This document shows positions 1-13,560 of a stretch of 64,000 nucleotides of DNA, one piece after another; position 1 is the first letter of the stretch; the number at the start of each line of letters is the position of its first letter. The stretch is from Turnera subulata (lineage: Eukaryota; Streptophyta; Magnoliopsida; Malpighiales; Passifloraceae): assembly GCA_028386065.3 (NCBI GenBank), contig JAKUCV010002892.1:19954-83953 (forward strand), given 5' to 3'. Below the pieces are notes generated by a model. It did not search any database. It worked only from the letters and a program-made list of their open reading frames with translations, and was not told the origin of the DNA. Position numbers and translations under genes: made by a program.

Positions 1-3000
1 GCTATGCTACATTGCTACAACAACATTACTTCTAAAATATGACTTCTGGAATTCAAAAGGGATAAACGATCCAACTGATCTTAGCCTTTTCTTCTTAATA
101 ATTAGTAGAAGAGAAACTTTTATTGCTAGCTTCACGATTTATTATGGTTCGAGTAGAATCGGGAGTCGCATTCTAATTAAGATGCTGGAAGCATCATTTT
201 TCCAGTCATGAAATCTACAGCAGGTGATTGAACGCGATACAGTAACTTTTTTTTGGGGTAAGATATTAACCACTAATTTGACAATAATGGCTTGGATTTG
301 GCTAGCTAATTGCTGGACTGATATATTCTCCTGTAAAATTAAAACCAAACATATTCTGAAATCAAATAGAAGCCAAAACGCTTATGTAATTTCAATTGAA
401 ACCGAATCCTGTAAACCATAATAATTCGTGGAATGAGTCGATCCAGTGAGTCCCGCACTAATATATATGTGGCTCAAAATCAAGGCAGGTGAATCAAAGT
501 TTATCTTTGTTTTCCAAGCATTAGAGTTACCTTAATTATGTTCTCACTCGGGTTGAGAATTCTGCGTATCGTGATGTAAGCATATCCAATGATCATGAGA
601 CGTGAATCAGTTCTCATTTATGATCACGGCCTATATACGTATAAATTAGTTAATTTGCCTAATATGAATCTAATAATTGAAGAATGGAATCGTATTAAAG
701 CTAAGGATTCAACTGTCCAATTGGTCGACCATATATCCCTGAATATAAGTATGCATATACCCACAGCATCTTGCGACCTAACTGCACATTAGCAATTCTC
801 AGCCATATATTCTCGATTAAGCATGCACAAAATATTAGAATATAAATAACATTAGGGAATCTCTTTTGTTCTTTAATTTTCTGATGAAAGTTACATAATG
901 GAATTAAGAGACATCTTTTGTCTCGTAAAATTTTCCTGTAGAGATTATGATTCCCCAAATCTCAACTTGCATCATTTAAAAGTTACTGCATGAAATATAT
1001 CCTATATTGGGTTTCTAACGTGGATTCTCAAATAGTAATATTACATGGCTACAAATCCCTATTTGTTTAAAAAGTCAAAGCTACAAGAATATGTGACAAC
1101 CGAATTTGATTTTTCAACTTTCATCTATTCCTTTATATCCCTCTCAACAGTGAGTAACTTGTTAAAAACGCCATACTAACATTTTAAGAAAGCCATATTT
1201 GCTTGCTTTAAGTGCAAGGTCCCATTGAATCAAATTTGCACTAATGGTAGGTGCATTTGCTAGAAGAACCGAAAATGCTGTGTCCACATTAATCAAGAAT
1301 CCGCACTTGTAGAATGAGGCATATAAAAGGTAAAAGCCGGCTTTTCCTTTTAACGAAAGTATCAGAAGCTGATTCTTGGTGTAGTACTGTTGGTACTTAT
1401 TTGAGCCTCTATCTTTTATAATCGACATATATATCATAGTTCTTTTTTTAAAAAAATAAAAGCAAAAATATCATAGTTCATCATCCTCACTTCTGTCAAT
1501 TTTCCATCGAATATTATTGTAATACTGACATAATGTAGTGCGTCTGATTCGGACCAAATTGCAAACCAAATGACGTGGTTAAAGTCCATATGCATGTGCT
1601 TTCCGGCCTAGCATAAAAGCTTAATGCAACAAAACCTTTTTAATTTTCCCGGTTTAATTTACTCCTTAAAAGTGCCAACTGAAGATTATAAAGGGTTTAA
1701 TTTAAAAATAATCCCATCCGCATGAATGCTATTGGCAATCAAGTCAGGGCTCATTTCTGCTTTTGTTTTTTCTTTAAAGAATGGGCCTTTCTATATATAT
1801 ATAAAATAATAATATCTCTGTCGATCACCGAACTAATCTCACCTAATGGCTCAACACGTCACCCTTATGAGGACGGATTGTTGGATTTATTTATTGTTTA
1901 TGAACTTATATTATTAATTATGATTATATTAAATATTGTTTAATTTTATGAGACCATTAAGTGATCTATTTAAAATTTTATTGATATGGGCTTTTTTTGG
2001 ATAGAAATCCAATACTGTCCTCAAGATTATTCTAGCGTCAGCCTATCACAAGAAAAGAAAAGAAATACATCAAAGACGTTCCAAGCTAGTATATCAAATA
2101 GCCAGTTCGTTCGTCAGGTTTTATTCTCCACAAAATCAAATATGTCTTGATCTTATACTTAATTATTGCTTATTTAATAATTTATCAAAATATTTGACTC
2201 CCAGTATATGCATAAAGTAATAACACAATTTTAAAAAAGAATGGGCTTAATACTTTTTTTTGCTCTTAGTTTTCAATCCAATCCACGGAGCTGGCCTCTC
2301 ATAATAGGTCTAAGGTATTTGATTTTGGATTAGTTGTCAATGTGGATTAGGCCGGATACAACTTAAGAAGGTACTGTTATTTTCTAATTTTTGTTTTGGT
2401 TAATGATCAAAATCATGAGTTGGTTCTCCAACTTTTTGCTATGGTTCCAGAAGATTTAGATTTTGTTTCCAATCTATTTTATGGGCTTGCATCATGAAAT
2501 TTGTAGGGCAGACTGATTAATCATTTGAGGGTGCTAAGCATCATCAAAATGCATACGTACACTCCATAATTTATCCATGGCATAATGAAATATATGTTTG
2601 ACCTTTAGGCCTTTGTGTGATCAATGTCATTGAAAAAATCCTAAACTTGGGGTAATGGGTGCATTTCTAGTCTGGCAGATCCACCATTAATTGGATGAGC
2701 TTTCACTCTCCATATCGCGTCACTCTCCTAAACTGAATTCCACAATCCAAACTTCTGGTGCCTTGTGGGCAGTGGCATAGTGGACCTCGTTGGAATAAAA
2801 AAAAGGCTTGTTTTTGTCACCAAAATGCCATCACTATTTCTATTATTGGGTCAGTATCCATTGCTTTTAAAGCTAGATAGCTATATCACTAAATCNTCAA
2901 TGTAGGTACGTGTGTGAAACCCCAAAGATAAACATAATTATGTATTAAATATTGTGATATGGCAAGTGATACTCATAATGAAAATTCCACCACCAGATTG

Positions 3001-3461
3001 AATTGGGGAGGGGTGTGATACCCAATGTACCCTGCACGTGTGACAATGGGGTTAGTAGACTTTCCACTAGTGCCAAAGGAATCTACTCCATTGGGGTACA
3101 AAATGGAATCCACCCGCCTAATATGATTCCAAGCCCCTCAATTTGTGGAGATTCTTTGATTCTCATCCAGTGAAGCAACCACAGATTCTTCAGCTGAATT
3201 TTTCACATTAATTCTCCATGGATTTGTCCCCACTTTTTGTTGCCAGGTGAGTTGCTTAATACTACCCATGTGCTACAAGTTCTGACATTTTCCCATCTAG
3301 TACGTGTTTTGGAACCTCTTCCCCCACTTGATTTGAGAATCCTATACAGTGCAGCATCTTAATTAATATCCTTTGTAGAAGAGAGACGACCTTAACATTG
3401 TGACGTGAGAATTAATAAGCAGCTTAAGATTAACTCTTTGTATAGCAGCCATGGATAAAGA
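1..3461. other. AT-rich intergenic spacer
   Basis: No gene could be supported here. Open frames are short, lack homology I can recognise, and lie in AT-rich sequence on both strands. One ambiguous base (n) is at 2896, which suggests a draft assembly. No clear transposon ends were found. Confidence 0.6.
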
Positions 3462-4054
3462 TTAGACCTGGCAATTCGTGTTGTCGTGTCAGGTTCGTGT
3501 TAGGTTGAACAGGTAAACGGGTTCGAAATCTTCAACCCGATTAGACCCATTTAGTAATCGTGTCGTGTCGTGTACAATCCTTTTATTATCGTGTCGGGTT
3601 CAGGTTGACCCGCTGGTTACCTATTAAGTCTAACAAGCCAAAAAATCAGTTTGAAATTTTTCTATTTTGCACAAATTGTTGTATTTTTTAAGTAAATAGG
3701 CATATAATTAGATTTTCTCATATGTTAAATTAAATTATAAATTATAAAATTATAAAATAATAATATTTTAAAGCATTTATAGAAATATTTTTGGATAATT
3801 TTAGTAACTTTGGCCTTAAATATTAAATAAGTCTTTTATTAAATTAGTAAAATATCTATATCCTAAATATAATCGGGTCATAAACAGGTATCCATCGGGT
3901 TGGCAGGTCAACCCGCGACCTGACCTGCTAATTTTCGTGTCGTGTCGGGTCAACCCATTAACTGAACGGGTTGAAAATATGTGACCTATACCTGCTAATT
4001 TCGTGTCGGATTCGTGTCGGGTTGTTGTGTCAATATCCGTTTTGCCCGGTCTAA
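3462..4054. mobile_element. hAT-like MITE with inverted CGTGTCGGGT motifs
   Basis: The ends form a 13-bp terminal inverted repeat with one mismatch: TTAGACCTGGCAA at 3462-3474 and TTGCCCGGTCTAA at 4042-4054. The interior is packed with CGTGTCG/GGGTC motifs near the left end and their complements near the right end, so the unit can fold back on itself. No transposase is present. I found no convincing 8-bp target duplication, so the superfamily is an inference from the end sequence and composition. The minus-strand open frame across it looks like a by-product of the repeats. Confidence 0.5.
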
Positions 4055-4963
4055 CCAAAATTACTTCAAGTTTTGATTCATGATGGCCCATAGTCCATGA
4101 TGCCGCTACTAAATGATATTGATATGGTTTAGTTAAAATTAGATTCCTATCATTGTCGTTTGTCAGTAAATTAAGTAAATGGAATCTGGAAATCACAACG
4201 TATTACTTCTTGGCACGTAATCGGCTGCTTTTCCATTATCAGGAGATTGCTTTCATTTCAAAACGTTCAAATTGACGTAATATGGTTTTTTTCCATCAGT
4301 CATTACTAAGGAATAAAACTCTTCTAACACTAACTTTCTTGATTTACAGCATTCGAGCCCGATACATGCTTTTGGGGAATAAGCACCAAATAACCTAAAC
4401 CAACCATGTGCTGATGTAGTAATAGTAGATTATATGTAGGAATTTGCTCTTCTTCTGTTTATTCCCATGAAAAGATATATGATTAAGTGGGGGTTAATTT
4501 GTATTGGTCCAAAAAGGGGAAAATGTCATACCATTAAAAGAGAAGATATCAATTCCGTAAAGAATTCTAAAAGTAAGAGCATTTCCGTATATATTGCACA
4601 CAGTCAGGCGAGTTGGAAATAATTAATCAAGTAAACAATATGGGGAATCCTATCACGAATCGTCACGCAAATCTGATGCATTCACCAGAATTCTAGCTAA
4701 TAATCGGATGACTTAATTAATTAAATGGTGCGGATATTTAATTTGAAGAAATTAAGAGCTTTGAGTTATCACGTAAAAACTTGCGTACGGGAATCTTAGG
4801 AAGAATCTCCATCCCTATCAAAACATCGCGCTTGAGGAAGGTGTTTCAGATAACTACTATTAAGGTTATTACATCAGCAGAATATACTTAGAGCCACTTG
4901 TGGAGGAAACGAACTATAGATGATGCTAATCAACCCAAAAATGTTAGATATGTTTCGAAGTTT

Positions 4964-5128
4964 ATGGATACAATTGAGTGGATAAGTTGGTTCGCTGTAG
5001 TGGTGCCGGCCTCTTGGAGATACTTTAATTATCCTGACGGACATAAATTCGGCAGAATCGCTTGGGCTAGTACTTTTTTAGGATTGATTATATCCACATA
5101 TTTTTATGTACAATATTATCTGTCGTGA
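4964..5128 (+). CDS. unidentified small hydrophobic ORF (54 aa from ATG)
   Basis: I do not recognise this frame. From the ATG at 4964 it encodes 54 residues, and the frame stays open upstream to a TTG at 4898. Two hydrophobic stretches rich in aromatic residues (a segment starting IEWISWF, and GLIISTYFYVQYY near the C-terminus) could be membrane segments, separated by a polar PDGHKF turn. There is no TATA box at a good distance, no intron and no neighbouring gene. It could be a retrocopy or organelle-derived scrap, a true small gene, or a chance frame. Confidence 0.25.
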   Translation: MDTIEWISWFAVVVPASWRYFNYPDGHKFGRIAWASTFLGLIISTYFYVQYYLS

Positions 5129-5474
5129 ACCAACGTAAATCCACACTTATGGCGGGTTGGAATTTGAAATATTTGCATTCACCAATATGATTTTTTTTTT
5201 TGGTTATGGGTAGTTACTAAATTCTGATGTACCAAAAAATTTCCGTATATGATCAACCATTTATAGACCTTTGTTGCTAGCTAGGACGTGATCGCCTTCC
5301 CACTAAAAATTTTTGTTGTTAAGAAAAAAATCATTTAAAATAAAAACTGAAGACGTTGGGTAGGTTGATAGTACTTTGACCTTTTTTTCATATGTAATTA
5401 TCATGTCTTGTTATGAGAAAAATGTAAGCTTTCTCATTTAATATAATAACTATACAAAAACCTAGTCTCTACTT
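5129..5474. other. AT-rich spacer
   Basis: No coding or repeat structure was recognised. The stretch holds short A and T homopolymers. Confidence 0.5.
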
Positions 5475-5655
5475 CTATTTTCTCAATGTGAAAAAAGTTT
5501 AGGTTGGGGGAAGCTCCCAAGTCGAGGGCCAGGACAAATCATCATCAGCGCTTTGGTACTTACAAATTATCTGTTAGTAGGATTCGAACTCTCAACCTAA
5601 TAGGAGTGCTGATTGAACCTCAATTAACTAAGCCAACTCTTGTCGGCACCTAGAC
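5475..5655 (-). mobile_element. tRNA-derived SINE-like unit
   Basis: On the minus strand there is a Pol III box A-like sequence (TGGCTTAGTTAATTGAGG, around 5618-5635). About 30-40 nt downstream lies a box B-like sequence (GAGTTCGAATCC, around 5579-5590). This is the spacing of an internal tRNA-type promoter, but no cloverleaf with a CCA-side acceptor stem forms, so a SINE head is likelier than a tRNA gene. A 3' body extends to about 5475. The boundaries are approximate and no target duplication was identified. Confidence 0.45.
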
Positions 5656-8275
5656 TCTACTACCTGCCTCCTCCATAGAGATCACCTAATCAACTTAATT
5701 AAAAAGAAAATTACATCGAAATCCTAATAATTACCCATAACCTTACCTTATTTCCAAACCATCCTCAATCACACCATTAAGATCGAACCCTTACCTCCTA
5801 AATAAAACACAAAGAAAGATGTCATTACACCACAGCTGTGTTGGCAACTTAATTAAAGTTCAAATAATTATCCGCTAGGATTGTAAAATGAAATTGCGTG
5901 GAGGATACATGATCCCCGGCCAGTCATTAATTACAAGATGAAAACTTTTACATCGAGGACAACGAGATGAACATTTCCTCCATTACAAGATGGAACATTG
6001 TCCATATTCAAGTGTCGTCGCAAAATTTTCATACACCGTCAATCATTAGCCAATCAAATTGCAGGTTGGAAATCATGGCAGCAAGCTTAATTAGGCCAAA
6101 AATCATGGCAGGCTTTTTAAAACGGCTTCGTTTAATAAATGCTCCCACTGCCTACACTTGTTACCATGACAAGTATTCATACATTTGATTACCTATATAT
6201 ATGCACTATTTCCATCGTAATTAATTTTGCTTTCTCTCTAAGGAGCTAAACAATGCGTTTAAAACTGAAGAGAAAAATCAACAGTAATCCCACGCGATAT
6301 ATATAGATTATTACAATAGCTTCTCAGGTTTCATGAGTTTCATGGAAAAAATAATGAACTTTCGCATCGCCGAACCCATGCCTTCCACGTAACAATGTCC
6401 TGTTACGAAAGCAACAGGTGCGATATGTATCTGTTGCTCAGTGTGAGATGACTTGCCAATTGCCATGCTTCATGTTTTTTCTCTTGATCACCGAAGAAGA
6501 GAACGGCAAGTTTTGCTATTTACTAAATTAATTGCCTGTTTTGGGAGCTGGAATCGTACCTCTCTAACTATTCGCAGGCTCCATTTCTCCATTTCCATCT
6601 TATATGACACGGTTTCTTTTTGTCTTTTTTCCCCCCCGATGACTAATTAAGCGTGGTCCCTTTATTTTTCTTTCATTTAAAAACGATTTATTTGTTTCTT
6701 ACAATAAGTTTTAAAATGCCTAAAAAATCAAAGGAGGTACTAGTCGTACTTTATGGACACTTTGCAAGCTTACGTATATTAGCTATATGACTATATCTCT
6801 CCATATTTGGTAGTAGTATGGACGATATTAACAACACAACTTATACATGCCACAAGTAGCAAGAGCCATTTGCACCTCAACTACTAGAGCCAAGTACATA
6901 TTAATATTCATTGAATCACCCTGCATATGCAATGGTTAGGACTCAGGATGATTGTATCTGGTTGCACACATATCTGGTGTAAGTACAAGCTAATTTAATT
7001 CTTTAGCCGTTCAAGGAAGAAACCACCCTCTTAATCGGGAAGGGGATCAATACATGTCAATTGAAATTCCACTGCAAAGTGTTCAATATAGGTAGGCATG
7101 CAAGTTCTTAGAGACCACGTTTAACAGGCATTTGGCGAGCATGTAAAGGACCAGGACAACGGTTAAACATGCAATGGAAGACTGCCTTCTCTAGTGACAA
7201 ATAAGGGAAGAATTTATCCAAAAAAATAATAACAAAAACGTTATAGAAGAAAAAGAAGAACAGATGAGAAGAGAAGGGACTGGTTTAAGACACTTGTAGC
7301 GATTACCAATTGAATCTCTCTCAGTTAGTTCGAAAGATTTATCTGACATTAACCAAATATTTTCTCTCTCTCTAATTCATATTGGTTTTCTCGTGGGAAT
7401 ATATATATTGTTAGCAAGAGTACTGATATGAGAACTGGGGACATTAATGATTGTCGCCATGCAATGCATGCTAAGTCATTGAATGTAAGATACTTTAGTG
7501 ACAAGTTTTATGAACATGATATATTTTGGGAGATCTCAAAAACTGACTAAATTAAGCTATATTTCTGCTCGAAGACATATACTTCATATATCTTAATTAA
7601 TTAATTGCTTGTAATATCAAGGTCGACTTGGTCTACATGCAATGCAGCTATTTAATTGCAATTTGTGCTTTGTATCTGAACCCAGTACATATATAAATGC
7701 ACATGGCAATACTTAGTACTTTTGTGCTTGAAATTTTGAGAGATTACGTTCATTTGACAATAATACGAATTTTAAAAATCATAAGTTCACAACCACAAAA
7801 ATAGTGTACATAATTGACCAAAAGAAAACCCCAATTGTATCATGTTCTATTCAAAGGTGCACTCGCGCCATGCGTGAATAGACAGATTTAGTTTCCTCCT
7901 TCAATTGTGAATATAGCAGAGAACAGCAAACTTGTGAGTGATATTACAATTTCAAAAATTATAAAATGGAAACAAGTGGAGTTTAGAGTTCAACCATATA
8001 CTGTTTACTAAATAGTATATACAAAACTGTGTTTTTCATTTTTCAAAGTTACATTAAATTTGGAAAATACCAAAATTTGTTTTGTATTGACGAACCCAAT
8101 CTGCACATATATATAAAACCCCTATGATCCCCATTATAACCACTAATTAATAAACTATTTGTCACCCTTTCTTATTTTTATGGCAACTTACCACAGTCCA
8201 CCAGCCATCCACAGCCATTATCATTACTACCTAATGTCAATTATTATTATTCATGAATTTAGTATTTGTTGGATT
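5656..8275. other. AT-rich intergenic spacer
   Basis: No gene or bounded repeat was recognised. Frames of 60-73 codons near 5967 and 6453 have no family resemblance and no supporting promoter or splice signals. Confidence 0.55.
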
Positions 8276-9016
8276 ATGTTTGGTATAACTTAGAAATAGA
8301 ATGAGATTTTAAATCTAACTATGTGAGGTTTTGGATTTCCATTCCAACTTTTGGTAAGCAGTTTTAATTTGGCATGTAATTAAATTAAGATTCCAAATCA
8401 TGTGTTTGTTCCAAATTTAAAGGGACGAAGAAAGAATTTAAAATATTCAAAATGCTTAAACCCAATAAAATTCATTTCCAAAAACAAGAATTAGAAAGAG
8501 TTTGGGACATAATTTTCGTTCCAAAACACAGGGAGGGAAGGCGGCGCCGATAACCTACCAATGACAACAACTAGATAAATTTACCGCCGACAACTGGGTA
8601 ATCCGCCACCACTCGTGAGGCAACAGCGTGAGCTCAATAAGGGACAAAAAGGGGACAAAAGGCAGGAGCGGTACATCCTCCTCATAGCAACGACAGTTGT
8701 GAGCGATTTATGGTCGTCAATTAATAATGGCGAGAGTAGGAAAGAAATCGATGAAAAGAGATCGTGGAAAAAGAGGGTTGTGTTGCTGGTGTCTCTTTTT
8801 GAATATCGGTAGCGGAAGAAAGATGTCGAGGACAATTTTTTCCTTGAGAAGTAAAACAGTTTTTTATTTATTTTTAGAATCCTAATGCCAAATGAAAATA
8901 AAATATCCTATTTTAGATAATAATGAGTATAAGATTCCTAAACAAACAAATTCCTACCAAACATCAAAATAAATAAAAATTTGTATTCCCATTCTCATCC
9001 CGCGTGTACCAAACAT
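8276..9016. mobile_element. MITE-like element with ATGTTTGGTA ends
   Basis: ATGTTTGGTA at 8276-8285 is mirrored by TACCAAACAT at 9007-9016. Subterminal sequences on both sides are rich in GATTTTAAATC-like and GGAAT-like motifs typical of plant MITEs. A GC-richer core lies at about 8530-8830. No transposase and no clear target duplication were seen. Open frames in both directions across the core are probably not genes. Confidence 0.4.
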
Positions 9017-9509
9017 ATGTACTTGCTTCGTTAGATAGGAGCTGCTGGATCTATAAAATTTGAACGAAATGGACGCTTATGGTTGAGTGACCCTGGCCAT
9101 AAAAGTGACAAAGGTATTCATGGAATGTGACTCCGTATGCATTATGATGTATGAGTAAAATTTATAATTTGATCCTTTTTTAGAATAAATTTATTATTTA
9201 ATCTACCAAATAATAGTCTAAACAAAGCTATATGTACCTTCTAATGAATTTTATTTGGATACTTTCATTTAAATTCGGAAGAGCCATTTATAATGGATCA
9301 AATATTTTATCCGTACTTATAAGGTAGTGTTTAGATAGCTTTTTTTTTTTTTCCTGATTACAGCATGTGCTTTTCCTTTCGTAAAAAAAAATATAAGTGG
9401 GTTCTTTTCCTGACCTTTGAAATACCAAGATGACTGTTTATTTGGACTCTTGAAAGACCTAGCCAAGTCCCTATTTGGACCTTTATTAACTAGGCTACTT
9501 AGACTCCAA
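9017..9509. other. AT-rich spacer
   Basis: Nothing identifiable; includes T-rich runs near 9340. Confidence 0.5.
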
Positions 9510-9758
9510 CTAAATACCTAATTTTATGAAACATGTTTTTTCTGTGGATCGAAGAAGACTTGCATTGATCATAATCAGGAAGGAAAGAGTTACATCAGAT
9601 CTAGCAATCAGAACAATAGAATTGGGAAACTCCTCAAGTAAAACACTCTCAAAATCAGAATCACTAGCTGGTTTAGCTATGCTATGAGCTAATCTGTTAC
9701 ATTCACGTTTTTTTTTTTGGAATGTTACATTCACGTTCGAGAAAGTAACACAAGGCAT
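9510..9758 (-). pseudogene. LINE RNase H-like C-terminal relic
   Basis: The minus-strand frame contains an N-R-L-A-H-S-I-A-K motif followed about 15 residues later by an acidic/hydrophobic run. This resembles the C-terminal helix of the RNase H-like domain found in plant non-LTR elements and related host proteins (family pattern GN..AH.LAK). Nothing upstream matches the rest of RNase H or a reverse transcriptase, and the frame begins and ends arbitrarily. I read it as an isolated relic. A chance match cannot be excluded because only one motif is conserved. Confidence 0.45.
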
Positions 9759-11737
9759 CTGTTGGGTACGGAAGCTTGAATGTCATATAAAACAGAAGTA
9801 AGGTACGTGGCAAAGGACTAAATACCTAATTTTTTGAACAATTTTGAATTCCCCTGTTACGATCTATCCCGAGTCTACTTGACCTTTTGGGAATTCTTAG
9901 ATCATTATAGATGTCATCCATTACTATCACTATCTATAAGATTGTATTGACACCACCAAAGCCATTATGTAACAAAAATTATTTTTGGAGAAATGATTAT
10001 GCGGTTGAAGTTTTTATATAAAAAACTTAGAGAAAACAAACAACCGAAAAATGGAAGAAAAAAATATTTTCCCGAGTTTGTCTTTTATAAGTGTCCATCC
10101 TTGTTATTTTGTTCTCTTGATACTAAGTGTATTCTGGCCAATGACTAAATCCTTCCGGGTTTCGGTTGGACACTTTTTACCTAAGTTATGATCAATTATA
10201 TGAATATGTATTTTTTTATTGAATAAATAGAAACATCTACAAATTTTTTTAAAAAAAATATATGTTGCTCATAAAATTGTAGCAAATAAGGCATCGAATT
10301 ACTTTTTTAATACAATGAATAAAGGCATCTATTAACATCAAAAAAATAAACTGTAGCAAATAACATACTGAATGAGCATATGTTACTTGGTACAATTTGC
10401 ATAGTTTTTTTTTTTCTTAATTGAGATACCAAATCATATGGAGCTAAAGACTTCACCACCACCATATCAAATAACTAATCAAACCGAAAAAAAAAAATTT
10501 AATACGATCTTCAAAATAGTTTATATTGTTACATTATTTATCACCCAAATGAGACTTCTAGCATCTCCTACAAATGAATATTCAAACATCTTCTTCAATT
10601 ATCCCAATATTTTCTCTCTTTAACCGAATGAAATGCCAGGAAATAAATAATTCTTCCGACAGAGCTTTCTCTTTTCCTATTTTATCGGAAATTTTGGGCT
10701 GACATATAACTCGAGTTCTGGAGCTATTTCTTTTGTTTTGTCTTTTTGTTATTTTGCCTTTATATGTTTTATTTCGTCCAAGTTATAGAGTATCCTATTT
10801 ATTATTAAGTAAATAAAAATACATCATAATAGTTTCGTAAGAGTATATTCAAGGTATGTCATAACTTTTACCTTGTTAATTAATGTATGCCCGTTTTTTC
10901 CGTTTAAGAATATATTTTAATGCTAAATAGTTTTAAAATAAATGCCACATGGTAAGAATCATGAATTTCTTATGTCAAAATCCTTGTAAATCAAAGAAAG
11001 CTATTTCTTCCTCATTGGAATCATCCTTGAGTTAGAGTCTCGTTTTTTATATTTAGATATAGGTTCTTTATTTTTTCTTTTATTCTAGGTAGCAATCGGG
11101 ACAAATTTTGTAATGCTAAAGTTATACCAAGCAGATGCCCATCAATAATAATCTAACCAAACAAGTTTTTAAAATAAAAAAGATAAAAGAAGTTACTAAT
11201 AACGGTTTGCTGTAAAAATAATTTTTTCCTCAAAATGGTTGGTAATTATCAATTCCATAAACGTATGGAAGGGGGTTGAATTTTCAGGTTTCGCCATCCC
11301 TGGATCTAAGGCATTGTCTTGGAACAAGATCAATCTTCTTTTCTTTTTACAATGGAAAACTTTTACTCTCCTGCTCTTCGCTTTACTGTCCTTGCTTTTA
11401 ACTCCCCAATTAAACCAACTTCCTAACTCCACGTAGTACACAATTGCCTTAAGGCCCCCCCCAGTAAAAAGAATTGTCTATTAAGGAAAGAAAAGATTCC
11501 ACTGCAATAAGAGAAAGAGGAAAAAAATCTCAGCTATTTTAGGCTACTTATGCCCCTAAAATCTCTCGTCATTACCTTAAACGATAAAATAAATTAGAGT
11601 ATCATATCGCCATGTTAGCTCCTCCTGGTTTTCCACTCTAAGCTCTCTTAGCCCCAAAAATTAGTAAAAAAGAAAAGATAAAAAAGAGAAAAGAATATGA
11701 CAAAATTAATTTTAGATTCTCCTCTATCTTTGGACCC
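9759..11737. other. AT-rich spacer upstream of MCU
   Basis: No gene or bounded repeat was supported. Short frames near 10438 and 11196-11441 lack family resemblance. Confidence 0.5.
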
Positions 11738-11745
11738 TATAAATA
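11738..11745 (+). promoter_or_regulatory. TATA box of MCU gene
   Basis: TATAAATA lies about 100 bp upstream of the MCU start codon, in a good position for transcription starting near 11770 and a 5' leader of roughly 75-80 nt. The leader is CA-rich, as expected for a plant 5' UTR. Confidence 0.7.
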
Positions 11746-11847
11746 CCCACTCCTCACTCCACAAAAAACTCACAACAAAAACACCACCCCCAAAATCATC
11801 GGGCTCCTGTCCCCCTCTCCTCGCTAAACTGAAACCACCACCACGAA

Positions 11848-13560
11848 ATGGCGTTTCGGAATCTATTCTCGAAACGCTTCTCCAACTCCTACCGTGCCCC
11901 GTCGTCACCGGCGGCGGCGGCGGTCACTCTTGACCACTCCCTCCCCCGCCCCACACCCCTACTCCCACCCAATGCTGCCACGGCCAAGTTCCAGAGGGAG
12001 TACCTCACCTCGCCCGATACCCCCAAGAGAGGCCTCTTGAGGCGATTCCTCCACCGGAAAACGGTGACCCAGTTGCCGGAATTCCTCTCGGTCCCCGTCG
12101 GCGACAGACTGAGGGAGAAGCTCAGCAACATTACCGGAGGAGACCGACTCCACCTCGATGGGATAGCTCCTCCTCCTCCTCCTCCGGCGACCAAGACCGA
12201 TTCCTCCTCCACAGCCACCGCCAGGGGGTTCGGGATCACGGTGGAGGAGGCCAAGAAACTATTGAGAATTTCTCAGTTGGAGAGGATGAAGTCGAGGCTG
12301 AGGGGTATCCCAGAGAGCTCCATTTCGTACAAGGAATTTGTAAACATCTGCCATGAAGAGTGTGGGTGGAATAAAGAGCAGGGCCTCGAGTTCGCTAAGT
12401 TGCTGGACCAGTCCGGAAACGTCATCGTTCTGGGCGATATCGTGTTTCTCCGGCCCGATCAGGTATTGTCCAAAACCATTACTATTATTAATTTCCGGCG
12501 CGTGTTGATGTCACTGTTTTAACTCTGTTTTGTTCTGTTTTAATTTAATTCCTAGTAACGTAAACTGTCCTGACAAAACCAACATCCACGCGCGTTTTTA
12601 TGGCCGTGAATCATACGCTCCTCCATGTAACAGCCCTTCAGCTCCTTACCTTTCCGGGTTTGGTGTCTTGACTATGTCAGACTTTGACACGTATATTAGA
12701 GACCGTTTAATAGGTTTTTAACCCACTAAAGCGGAGTAAAGATGGATCTAAATACTAATCTCTCATGATTATGACATAATTCCAATGGGTTTTCCTTTTA
12801 ACGTTTCGGATAAAAGGACACTTACCCTATCAGATAGGACTAGAGTAATTAGAGGATTTTTGGATTCCTTGGAAGTATATGGATGACAGATTTGAAATAA
12901 TGGGTGTAAGATATCTGTCCTTGTTAGGCCAACTTGGTCTACTAAGGTTTTTGGTTGCTAGTTGTTCTTGTCATGGTGTGATTCTGATTAAGCCCACCAG
13001 TTTATTTTTACGCGGTGCTTTTGCGTGGTTGCTGATTCATAAATTTCTATTGCTTTGCATGATAACAGGTGGCAAAAACAATGGGGAACATGATATCGAA
13101 AACAATCGCATCTCCTAATGACCCAAGAAGAAGTCAACTTGAGCAAATGGAGAAGCAAAAGGCCGTGATCGACCAAAAGGCGAAAGCCCAGGTGAAAGCT
13201 GAGCTTTACTGTGGGCTGGGGTTCTTGGTGGCCCAAACGCTTGGGTTCATGAGGCTAACCTTTTGGGAACTGAGCTGGGATGTGATGGAGCCCATATGCT
13301 TCTTTGTCACGTCCATGCACTTTGCCCTTGCCTATGGCTTCTTCCTTAGGACATCCACCGAGCCTTCTTTTGAAGGCTATTTCCAGCAACGGTTCACGGC
13401 CAAACAAAAGAAACTTATGCAGATCCACAATTTTGATGCAGAAAAATATAACCAGCTACGCAGAGAATTTTATCCGGATTTGGGTTATGGATATCCTCAC
13501 CCGGGATATCACCATCACCATAAACCTCAGCGTCATGGAGAGGGTGCTTTCGTTTTTTAG
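11848..13560 (+). CDS. MCU: mitochondrial calcium uniporter (MCU family), two exons
   Basis: Exons are 11848-12462 and 13069-13560. The intron at 12463-13068 begins GTATTG and ends AACAG, in phase 0, giving 368 aa. The product is the pore-forming subunit that carries Ca2+ into the mitochondrial matrix. The N-terminus is rich in Arg/Ser/Ala like a presequence, followed by a Pro-rich linker near residues 107-115. Exon 2 carries a coiled-coil-like basic stretch, the first membrane segment ([15 protein letters not shown]), the selectivity-filter motif WDVMEP (about residues 275-280, with Asp and Glu in place) and the second membrane segment. The C-terminus is His-rich. Length and two-exon structure fit plant MCU genes. 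The frame stays open past the exon 1 donor, but the DVMEP part is only reached by splicing. The ATG chosen is the first in frame after the TATA box. Confidence 0.93.

Noticed and set aside
5579..5655. tRNA gene on minus
   Set aside because: Box A and box B are present but no cloverleaf or acceptor stem pairs, so a SINE head is the better reading.
11889..12254. Minus-strand frame of 121 codons over MCU exon 1
   Set aside because: Shadow of a GC-rich coding exon.
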